DNA of 6,225 nucleotides, from contig JAFACP010000177.1 of the NCBI GenBank assembly GCA_023425455.1, positions 1 to 6,225 of the forward strand, in the 5' to 3' direction. Made by a program: the position numbers and the translations under genes. The notes beneath the pieces were generated by a model. That model was not told where the DNA came from and ran no database searches. It worked only from the letters and a program-made list of their open reading frames with translations. Positions 1 to 6,225 of the stretch are shown here, piece after piece (the first letter of the stretch is position 1; every line of letters starts with the position of its first letter). Origin of the DNA: Pseudomonadota bacterium. GTDB lineage: Bacteria; Pseudomonadota; Gammaproteobacteria; Enterobacterales; Enterobacteriaceae.

Positions 1-488
1 TCCTCGTCCACCCCGGTAAACGGCTCATCGAGCATCACCAGCGGCGCCTGTTGCACGAGCACACGGGCAAAGAGCATGCGCTGAAACTGACCGCCCGAGA
101 GTTCATCAATGGTCGCGCCTGCCAGCGACGTCAGCCCGACCCGTTCAAGGGCGCTGTCGATACGTGCGCGTGCGTCGCGACGCAGCCCAGCGAACAGCGA
201 GAAACCCGGCCAACAGCCCATACTCACCACGTCCTGCACGCGCAACGGGAACTGCGTTTCCAGCGCGTGCCGCTGTGCCAGCCAGCCGATGACCGGGCGC
301 TTTCCCTGCCAGCGAAAGCTGCCGCTGACCGGCGGAATAAACCCGGCGAGCGTTTTCAGCAGCGTCGATTTCCCGCATCCGTTGGCGCCGATAATCGCCG
401 TCATGCTGCCCCGGGTAATTTCGCCGCTCAGCACGGGCGTGACGGCCTGGCGTTCATACCCTGCCGTCAGCTGATTCAACACAATCAT
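1..488 (-). CDS. Metal (probably zinc) ABC transporter ATP-binding protein, AztA/ZnuC-like; 3' end beyond window
   Basis: This is the nucleotide-binding subunit of an importer. It hydrolyses ATP on the cytoplasmic face of a membrane permease. The first 162 codons are present. Visible motifs are Walker A GANGCGKST (34-42), the Q-loop glutamine (Q72, in WLAQRHALE), signature LSGGQ (130-134) and Walker B LVMLDEP (150-156, catalytic E155), followed by the D-loop. The start at 488 gives the usual ABC opening (MIVLNQLTAGY). Its ATG overlaps the TGA of the small gene upstream, and no strong Shine-Dalgarno is visible, so translational coupling is likely. Short spacing between motifs and the overall style fit the Mn/Zn/Fe uptake family. 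The zinc assignment rests mainly on the Zur-type palindrome upstream and is inference. The permease and binding-protein genes presumably lie beyond the left edge. It could instead import manganese or another metal. Confidence 0.85.
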   Translation of the reverse strand, partial: MIVLNQLTAGYERQAVTPVLSGEITRGSMTAIIGANGCGKSTLLKTLAGFIPPVSGSFRWQGKRPVIGWLAQRHALETQFPLRVQDVVSMGCWPGFSLFAGLRRDARARIDSALERVGLTSLAGATIDELSGGQFQRMLFARVLVQQAPLVMLDEPFTGVDE

Positions 489-592
489 GGCAATGCCACC
501 GCCCAGCGCACCGCCAGCGCGATAAAGCCCACCACCACCAGCGCCAGCAGGATCCTGACCGGCGCGGAAAGAGAGAAAAATGAAGTTGTCAT
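485..592 (-). CDS. 35-residue single-span membrane miniprotein, first gene of the metal ABC operon
   Basis: I do not recognise a named family. The frame starts at ATG 592 and ends with TGA at 485-487, which overlaps the ATPase start codon (ATGA). The peptide opens MTTSFFSLSAPVR and continues into a hydrophobic stretch of about residues 14-35, rich in L, V and A and interrupted by one Arg-Trp pair. This predicts one transmembrane helix with a short polar N-terminus. A modest GGCAGG ribosome site lies about 5 bases before the ATG. It lies immediately downstream of the Zur-type palindrome and would be the first translated gene of the transcript. Position and size recall transporter-associated miniproteins such as KdpF, but that is analogy. 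It could be a leader whose only job is to couple translation into the ATPase gene, or a subunit that stabilises the permease. Confidence 0.6.
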   Translation of the reverse strand: MTTSFFSLSAPVRILLALVVVGFIALAVRWAVALP

Positions 593-603
593 GCCTGCCA
601 CCC

Positions 604-623
604 AAATATGTTATAACATAACA
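604..623 (-). promoter_or_regulatory. Probable Zur operator overlapping the metal ABC operon promoter
   Basis: TATGTTATAACATA (607-620) is a perfect 14-bp palindrome in an AT-rich context. It closely matches the enterobacterial Zur-box core (TGTTATAxxATAACA type, as at znuA/znuCB and zinT, from memory). It sits 15 bases upstream of the miniprotein ATG on the minus strand. The TATAAC inside it can serve as the -10 of a minus-strand promoter, with a weak -35 near 633-640, so a bound repressor would block RNA polymerase. The message would have a very short leader. Fur boxes differ (GATAATGATAATCATTATC style). Assignment to Zur is inference from the pattern and the downstream transporter. Confidence 0.7.
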
Positions 624-714
624 ATAACCAGGTCAGACATAGAAGTAAACGCTGAGTAACGAACGGGAGTGTGGCGAAATGTTACCGCCGCGAAGGAGAG
701 TGATTTCCATCTGT

Positions 715-746
715 GCCTCCTTCCGCTTTCACAAAGGGAAGGAGGC
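715..746 (-). terminator. Strong hairpin behind mltB, candidate terminator without a U-tract
   Basis: A perfect 10-bp stem pairs 715-724 (GCCTCCTTCC) with 737-746 (GGAAGGAGGC). A further 4 bp form inside it (726-729 with 733-736) around a CAC loop, leaving G725 bulged. It begins 7 bases after the mltB stop codon on the minus strand. No run of U follows in either direction, so it is not a textbook intrinsic terminator. It may protect the mltB mRNA 3' end or act with Rho. It would otherwise be the only barrier between mltB transcription and the metal operon. Confidence 0.5.
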
Positions 747-753
747 GACGTGC

Positions 754-1854
754 TTACTGGCTGAAGGGCGATACGCCCGGGACGCGGGCCTGCGAAACCG
801 CCAGCCCAAGCTGCCACACCGCCATGGCGTAGTGAGTGCTGTGGTTATAGCGGGTGATGGCGTAGAAGTTCGGCAATCCGTACCAGTACTGGTAGCCGGT
901 GCCAACGTCGAGGCGCAGCAGGCTCGTCTGCTGCACATTGCCCAGAGGCTGGGTCGGCGTCAGGCCCGCCGCCGCCAGCTGCGAAACGCTGTAGCGGGTT
1001 TTGAAGCCGTTATCCAGACCCGGCGCCTGGCCGTTGGCCTGCACGGCGACCTGCCCGCCGGTTACCCAGCCGTGGGCTTTAAAGTAATTTGCCACGCTGC
1101 CGATGGCATCCACCGGATCCCACAGGTTGATATGTCCGTCGCCGTTAAAGTCGACGGCATACTGCTTGTAGGACGACGGCATAAACTGCCCGTAACCCAT
1201 CGCCCCGGCAAATGAGCCTTTCAGATCGAGCGGATCGTCCTGTTCACTGCGCGCCATCAGTAAAAACGTCTCCAGCTCGCCGGAGAAGTATTGCGCCCGG
1301 CGCGGATAGTTAAAGGAGAGCGTCGCCAGCGCGTCCAGAATGCGGGTTTTGCCCATCACGCGGCCCCAGCGGGTCTCCACGCCGATGATCCCGACAATAA
1401 TCTCTGGCGGCACGCCGTAGACCTGCCAGGCGCGGTTAAGCGCGTCTTCATACTGATTCCAGAACGCCACGCCATTCTGCACGTTGTCCGGGGTAATAAA
1501 CTGTTTGCGATAGCGCAGCCATGCGCCGTTAGGCCCGGTCGGAACCTGCGCGGTGGGTGCCTGCCTGTCCATCAGGCGTAACACGTAATCGAGACGCTTC
1601 GCCTGAGATAAAATTTCATGCAGCTGCTGCCTGTCAAAGCCGTGCTTGCTCACCATAGTATCGATGAACTGCTCCGCCGCCGGGTTATTCGCGAAGTCGC
1701 CGCGCATCTGCATCATATTATGCTGAGGCTCCAGCAGGAATCCTCCGGAGGGGGCACCTGCCGTCGGCTGAACAGTTTCACTTTTCGGTTTGCTACTGCA
1801 GGCAGAAAGCAGAATAAGCGCAGGTAACCACGCGGCATAATGACGCTTGAACAT
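754..1854 (-). CDS. mltB: Membrane-bound lytic murein transglycosylase B
   Basis: MltB is an outer-membrane lipoprotein facing the periplasm. It cleaves the MurNAc-GlcNAc bond of peptidoglycan, forming 1,6-anhydroMurNAc ends, and takes part in wall turnover and recycling. The 366 residues are near-colinear with E. coli MltB (361 aa). An N-terminal signal ends in lipobox LSAC with lipidated C19. Ser at +2 favours outer-membrane sorting. The catalytic glutamate is E160 in GVETRWGR (E162 in E. coli Slt35). The calcium-binding EF-hand-like loop DFNGDGHINLWD spans 234-245. The conserved block GAMGYGQFMPSSYKQYAVDF precedes it. The C-terminus runs a few residues beyond the E. coli end (ARVPGVSPFSQ). 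It is transcribed divergently from srlA, as in E. coli, and is probably monocistronic given the hairpin behind it. Start 1854 is the only one that supplies the full lipoprotein signal. Confidence 0.97.
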   Translation of the reverse strand: MFKRHYAAWLPALILLSACSSKPKSETVQPTAGAPSGGFLLEPQHNMMQMRGDFANNPAAEQFIDTMVSKHGFDRQQLHEILSQAKRLDYVLRLMDRQAPTAQVPTGPNGAWLRYRKQFITPDNVQNGVAFWNQYEDALNRAWQVYGVPPEIIVGIIGVETRWGRVMGKTRILDALATLSFNYPRRAQYFSGELETFLLMARSEQDDPLDLKGSFAGAMGYGQFMPSSYKQYAVDFNGDGHINLWDPVDAIGSVANYFKAHGWVTGGQVAVQANGQAPGLDNGFKTRYSVSQLAAAGLTPTQPLGNVQQTSLLRLDVGTGYQYWYGLPNFYAITRYNHSTHYAMAVWQLGLAVSQARVPGVSPFSQ

Positions 1855-1887
1855 GGGACATCCATTTAACGAGTTCGGTTAGAGCCC

Positions 1888-1916
1888 AGTATGGTAAAAC
1901 ATCCCTGACACCTCAA
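1888..1916 (-). promoter_or_regulatory. Candidate sigma-70 promoter of mltB
   Basis: Read on the minus strand, TTGAGG (1911-1916) and CATACT (1888-1893) are separated by 17 bases. Each matches the consensus hexamer at four of six positions. The start site would fall near 1881, giving a leader of about 27 nt before the mltB ATG at 1854. No activator site is evident. This is a pattern match only. Confidence 0.45.
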
Positions 1917-2010
1917 GGAAGCGCAACGCCTCTCCCCCAGCCAATCTTTACGCATCGCCGCGCAGATCGCCGTTTTTTTCGGCTAAAACCCCCTTCTCAC
2001 GCCAATTAAC

Positions 2011-3648
<1,638 letters not shown>

Positions 3649-3660
3649 GAGGTTCCTGCG

Positions 3661-4023
3661 ATGACCGTGATTTACCAAACCACCATTACCCGTATCGGCC
3701 AGAGCGCGGCCGATGCGCTCAGCGACCGGATGCTAATCACCTTCCGCGAAGGCGCGCCGGCGGATATCGAAGAGTTCTGTTTTATCCACAGCCACGGCGA
3801 GATGACCGGGGAGCTGAAAGCCGGCAGCCAGCTGGAGCTGGCGGGCGAACGTTATCCCGTTACCGCCGTTGGCGAGGTGGCCGGACAAAACCTGCGCGAG
3901 CTCGGCCACATCACCCTGCGTTTTGACGGCCAGCCGCAGGCGGAATATCCCGGCACGGTTCACGTGGATGGCCCCGTTCCGCAGGCTGTCACCCCAGGCT
4001 GCACATTACTGTTTGTTGCGTAA
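3661..4023 (+). CDS. srlB: PTS glucitol/sorbitol transporter subunit IIA
   Basis: SrlB is a soluble cytoplasmic phosphocarrier that takes phosphate from HPr and hands it to the IIB domain of SrlE. It has 120 residues (about 123 in E. coli). The phosphohistidine is H43 in FIHSHGEMTG (41-50). H45 is the second histidine of the motif. GAPADIEEF (31-39) and the block LGHITLRFDG are family-typical. The tail after PGCTLLFVA is slightly shorter than in E. coli and loses the charged final residues, which probably has little effect. A ribosome site AGAGG lies about 10 bases before the ATG, and the gap to srlE is 12 bases. It sits fully inside the operon with no separate promoter visible. Confidence 0.96.
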   Translation: MTVIYQTTITRIGQSAADALSDRMLITFREGAPADIEEFCFIHSHGEMTGELKAGSQLELAGERYPVTAVGEVAGQNLRELGHITLRFDGQPQAEYPGTVHVDGPVPQAVTPGCTLLFVA

Positions 4024-4038
4024 TTTAAGGAGAGAAAT

Positions 4039-4818
4039 ATGAGTCAGGTTGCCGTTGTCATTGGTGGAGGACAAACCTTAGGGGCGTTTCTCTGCCGTGG
4101 GCTTGCCGCAGAGGGCTACCGCGTGGCGGTGGTGGATATTCAGAGTGAAAAAGCCGCCCGGGTGGCGGATACCCTCAACAGCGAATTTGGCGAAGGGGTA
4201 GCGTACGGGTTTGGCGCCGACGCCACCAGCGAGCAGAGCGTCATGGCGCTCGCACGCGGCGTGGATGAGATTTTTGGCCGCACCGATCTGCTGGTTTACA
4301 GCGCCGGGATTGCCAAAGCTGCGTTTATCAGCGACTTCCAGCTGGGCGATTTCGACCGCTCGCTGCAGGTCAATCTGGTAGGCTATTTCCTCTGCGCACG
4401 CGAGTTTTCCCGCCTGATGATCCGTGACGGCATTCAGGGACGTATCATCCAGATCAACTCGAAATCCGGCAAAGTGGGCAGCAAACATAACTCCGGGTAC
4501 AGCGCCGCTAAATTCGGCGGCGTCGGGCTGACGCAGTCTCTGGCGCTGGATCTGGCCGAATACGGCATCACCGTCCATGCCCTGATGCTCGGTAACCTGC
4601 TGAAATCTCCGATGTTCCAGTCGTTACTGCCGCAGTACGCCACCAAACTCGGTATTAAGGCAGATGAGGTCGAACAGTATTACATCGACAAAGTACCGCT
4701 CAAACGCGGCTGCGACTATCAGGACGTGCTGAATATGCTGCTGTTTTACGCAAGTCCTAAAGCGTCGTACTGCACCGGGCAGTCGATTAACGTCACCGGC
4801 GGTCAGGTGATGTTCTGA
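4039..4818 (+). CDS. srlD: Sorbitol-6-phosphate 2-dehydrogenase
   Basis: SrlD oxidises D-sorbitol 6-phosphate to D-fructose 6-phosphate with NAD+, feeding the PTS product into glycolysis. It is a classical short-chain dehydrogenase of 259 residues, the E. coli length. The Rossmann motif GGGQTLGAF (9-17) is followed by D33 at the end of beta-2 (AVVDIQ), which favours NAD over NADP. The usual NNAG motif is YSAG (87-90). The catalytic set is Ser in INSKSG (S141 or S143), Y154 and K158 in YSAAK, with N112 in QVNLVG. The C-terminus ends TGQSINVTGGQVMF, typical of the family. AAGGAG lies about 8 bases before the ATG, and the gap after srlB is 15 bases. An intrinsic terminator follows directly, making this the last of the catabolic genes. 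Confidence 0.97.
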   Translation: MSQVAVVIGGGQTLGAFLCRGLAAEGYRVAVVDIQSEKAARVADTLNSEFGEGVAYGFGADATSEQSVMALARGVDEIFGRTDLLVYSAGIAKAAFISDFQLGDFDRSLQVNLVGYFLCAREFSRLMIRDGIQGRIIQINSKSGKVGSKHNSGYSAAKFGGVGLTQSLALDLAEYGITVHALMLGNLLKSPMFQSLLPQYATKLGIKADEVEQYYIDKVPLKRGCDYQDVLNMLLFYASPKASYCTGQSINVTGGQVMF

Positions 4819-4825
4819 GTTCACT

Positions 4826-4860
4826 CCCCGCCAGGCGCTGCGCCTGGCGGGGCTTTTATT
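4826..4860 (+). terminator. Rho-independent terminator after srlD
   Basis: A perfect 12-bp GC-rich stem pairs 4826-4837 (CCCCGCCAGGCG) with 4841-4852 (CGCCTGGCGGGG) around a CTG loop, followed by CTTTTATT. It begins 8 bases after the srlD stop. It should end much of the srlA-E-B-D transcript, so srlM, srlR and srlQ depend on readthrough or on a separate promoter. This gives lower expression of the regulators than of the transporter. Confidence 0.9.
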
Positions 4861-4866
4861 CCACAG

Positions 4867-4894
4867 GCCGGGTCAGGCGCCGCCGCCACCCGGC
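4867..4894. repeat. REP-like palindromic element
   Basis: GCCGGGT (4867-4873) and ACCCGGC (4888-4894) are perfect inverted arms. Read on the minus strand, the unit begins GCCGGGTGGCGGC and ends GCCTGACCCGGC, which is the style of enterobacterial REP/BIME units. It sits just behind the terminator and ends 19 bases before srlM. Only one copy is present in the window, so the assignment rests on resemblance. REP units commonly stabilise the 3' end of upstream mRNA or bind gyrase or IHF. Confidence 0.65.
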
Positions 4895-4913
4895 AACACG
4901 ATAAGGAGCCGAT

Positions 4914-5273
4914 ATGGTAACCGCACTGATTACCGTCGCCGCACTCGCCTGGCTATGCCAGATGGTATTTGGCGGCTGGCAAATCCACCGCTTTAATCGC
5001 GCGTTTTCCGCCCTTTGTCAGCAGGGGCGCGTTGGCGTCGGGCGCTCGGGTGGTCGCTTCAGACCGCGCGTGGTCATCGCCATCGCACTGGATAAAGAGA
5101 GCCGGATCTGCGATTCGCTGATCATGCGCGGCATGACGGTATTTGCGCGTCCGGCGAAAATCCAGGCAATAAACGGCATATCGCTACAGGAATTGCAGCC
5201 TGATGTGATCTTTCCCCATGATCCACTCTGTCAGAATGCACTATCATTAGCGCTTAATCTGAAACATGGATAA
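4914..5273 (+). CDS. srlM: Glucitol operon activator SrlM (GutM)
   Basis: SrlM is the positive regulator of the sorbitol operon in E. coli, acting with the SrlR repressor. Its mechanism is poorly known. It has 119 residues, the same as E. coli GutM. Residues 2-20 (VTALITVAALAWLCQMVFG) form a hydrophobic, probably membrane-inserted helix, followed by a basic region with GGWQIHRFNRAF and QQGRVGVGRSGGRFRPR (37-52). The C-terminal half holds LQPDVIFPHDPLCQNALSLAL. No classical helix-turn-helix is evident, so direct DNA binding is not obvious from sequence. A membrane anchor is odd for a transcription activator and may mean it senses the transporter. AAGGAG lies about 7 bases before the ATG. It is placed after the srlD terminator, and its stop codon lies inside the left arm of an inverted repeat before srlR. 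Confidence 0.95.
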   Translation: MVTALITVAALAWLCQMVFGGWQIHRFNRAFSALCQQGRVGVGRSGGRFRPRVVIAIALDKESRICDSLIMRGMTVFARPAKIQAINGISLQELQPDVIFPHDPLCQNALSLALNLKHG

Positions 5274-5317
5274 TTTCGTTGTGAACGCTATAAGCTTGCG
5301 AAATTATCATTTCGCAA
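5269..5317 (+). promoter_or_regulatory. Two interlocked inverted repeats between srlM and srlR; candidate operator or RNA switch
   Basis: GATAATTTCG (5269-5278) is the exact reverse complement of CGAAATTATC (5299-5308). TTGCGAAAT (5296-5304) is the exact reverse complement of ATTTCGCAA (5309-5317), with a TATC loop. The middle segment belongs to both repeats, so only one hairpin can form at a time. No U-tract follows, which argues against simple termination. Repeated GAAAT/ATTTC half-sites fit a DeoR-family operator controlling srlR. TTTCGTTGTGA (5274-5284) also resembles motifs before srlA. The function is inference. Confidence 0.55.
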
Positions 5318-5336
5318 CTTAAGGAATCGAGCGCCC

Positions 5337-6110
5337 ATGAAACCACGCCAGCGGCAGGCAGCCATTCTTGAGCATCTGCAAAAGCAGGGTAAATGCTCGG
5401 TAGAGGACCTGGCCCACTACTTTGACACCACCGGCACGACGATCCGCAAAGACCTTGTGCTACTCGAAAGCGCCGGCGCGGTGATCCGGACCTACGGCGG
5501 AGTGGTGCTCAGCAAAGACGAAGCCGATCCGCCCATTGACCACAAGACGCTGATCAATACCCACCAGAAAGCGCTGATTGCCGAAGCCGCCGTCAGGTTC
5601 ATTGACGATGGCGACTCCATCATCCTTGATGCGGGCAGCACCGTGTTACAGATGATCCCGCTGCTCAGCCGCTTTAATAACATCACCGTGATGACCAACA
5701 GCCTGCACATCGTCAACGCCCTGTCCGAATTCGACAGCGAACAGACCATCCTGATGCCTGGCGGCACCTTCCGTAAAAAATCGGCCTCCTTCCACGGCCA
5801 GCTGGCGGAGAACGCCTTCGACCACTTCAGCTTTGATAAACTGTTTATGGGCACCGACGGTATCGATCTGAACGCCGGCGTCACCACCTTTAATGAGGTA
5901 TTTAGCGTCAGCAAAGCGATGTGCAACGCCGCGCGGGAAGTGATCCTGATGGCGGACTCGTCGAAGTTTGGTCGTAAAAGCCCCAATATTGTCTGTAGCC
6001 TGGAAAGCGTCGATAAGCTGATTACCGACGCGGGTATCGATCCGGCGTTTAAAAAGGCGCTGGAGGAGAAAGGCATCGACGTGATCGTAACCGGAGAGAA
6101 AGATGAGTGA
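5337..6110 (+). CDS. srlR: DeoR-family transcriptional repressor of the glucitol operon
   Basis: SrlR (GutR) represses the srl operon when sorbitol is absent. The inducer is presumably sorbitol or its phosphate. The 257 residues equal the E. coli length. The N-terminal DeoR helix-turn-helix spans about 6-57, with the recognition region [19 protein letters not shown] (29-47) and the family end motif RTYGGVVL. The C-terminal sugar-phosphate-sensing domain (about 75-235) carries DAGST (98-102), TN (120-121), MPGG (140-143), GTDGI (172-176) and DSSKFG (207-212). AAGGA lies about 11 bases before the ATG, a rather long spacing. It overlaps srlQ by 8 bases, so the two are co-translated. The interlocked repeats just upstream may serve for autoregulation. 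Confidence 0.97.
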   Translation: MKPRQRQAAILEHLQKQGKCSVEDLAHYFDTTGTTIRKDLVLLESAGAVIRTYGGVVLSKDEADPPIDHKTLINTHQKALIAEAAVRFIDDGDSIILDAGSTVLQMIPLLSRFNNITVMTNSLHIVNALSEFDSEQTILMPGGTFRKKSASFHGQLAENAFDHFSFDKLFMGTDGIDLNAGVTTFNEVFSVSKAMCNAAREVILMADSSKFGRKSPNIVCSLESVDKLITDAGIDPAFKKALEEKGIDVIVTGEKDE

Positions 6111-6225
6111 GTTTCTGTTAAACACGGGTCGTCAGACCCTGATGCTGGAGCTTCAGGAGGCCAGCCGCCTGCCTGAACGTCTGGGTGAAGACTTTGTCCG
6201 TGCGGCAAACACCCTTATTCAGTGC
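6103..6225 (+). CDS. srlQ: Arabinose-5-phosphate isomerase, N-terminal 41 codons only
   Basis: SrlQ (GutQ) interconverts ribulose-5-phosphate and arabinose-5-phosphate, the precursor of Kdo in lipopolysaccharide. It is a paralogue of KdsD linked to the sorbitol operon. The visible part, beginning [20 protein letters not shown] and containing [17 protein letters not shown], matches the start of E. coli GutQ closely. The SIS sugar-isomerase domain lies beyond the right edge and cannot be judged. The start is set by this match and by GGAGAG about 6 bases upstream. The ATG lies inside the end of srlR (8-base overlap), indicating coupling. The frame is open to the last base. Confidence 0.93.
   Translation, partial: MSEFLLNTGRQTLMLELQEASRLPERLGEDFVRAANTLIQC

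Noticed and set aside
51..659. Long plus-strand open frame of 202 codons across the ABC operon
   Set aside because: It lies antisense to the ATPase, which carries every ABC motif on the minus strand. The product is low-complexity in R, Q and A and runs through the Zur-type palindrome. It is a shadow of high-GC coding DNA.
679..1215. 178-codon plus-strand frame opposite mltB
   Set aside because: It is antisense to a clearly conserved gene, has no family resemblance, and its start lies in the mltB 3' region with no ribosome site.
1969..1983. GCCG-T7-CGGC in the mltB-srlA gap as a possible terminator
   Set aside because: The stem is only 4 bp and the T-run is in the loop rather than after the stem. 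It also lies between divergent promoters, where no transcript needs to end.
5269..5317. Intrinsic terminator between srlM and srlR
   Set aside because: Both possible stems are AT-rich and no U-tract follows. The adjacent srlR start and the continuing gene order argue for readthrough.
5492..6208. 238-codon minus-strand frame opposite srlR and srlQ
   Set aside because: It is antisense to srlR and the start of srlQ, both full matches to known families. The serine- and leucine-rich product is typical of the reverse strand of a coding frame.

Overview
The window comes from the chromosome of a member of the Enterobacteriaceae. It is GC-rich, tightly packed, and has the gene order mltB / srlA-srlE-srlB-srlD-srlM-srlR-srlQ. 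The proteins closely resemble the E. coli K-12 versions as I remember them. Together with a REP-like element and a metal ABC transporter beside mltB, this suggests Enterobacter, Klebsiella, Lelliottia or a close relative rather than E. coli itself. The genus is inference.

Layout. Positions 1-592 (minus strand) hold the start of a probable metal-uptake operon. A 35-codon membrane miniprotein comes first and overlaps the start of an ABC ATPase that runs off the left edge. A perfect 14-bp palindrome of Zur-box type (607-620) lies just upstream, so zinc limitation is the likely signal. Positions 715-746 form a strong hairpin behind mltB. mltB (754-1854, minus) encodes an outer-membrane lytic transglycosylase lipoprotein. 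The 274-bp gap at 1855-2128 holds the divergent mltB and srl promoters.

Positions 2129 to the right edge (plus strand) are the glucitol/sorbitol operon. srlA (EIIC), srlE (EIIBC) and srlB (EIIA) form the PTS permease that imports D-sorbitol and phosphorylates it. srlD oxidises sorbitol-6-phosphate to fructose-6-phosphate. An intrinsic terminator and a REP-like hairpin follow srlD and separate the metabolic genes from the regulatory ones: srlM (activator), srlR (DeoR-family repressor) and srlQ (arabinose-5-phosphate isomerase, only the first 41 codons present).

Most of the window is a standard srl locus. The points worth a second look are the unannotated miniprotein in the putative Zur-controlled operon, a recurring TTTCRWWGTGA motif shared by the srlA and srlR upstream regions (possible SrlR operator), and two interlocked inverted repeats just before srlR.
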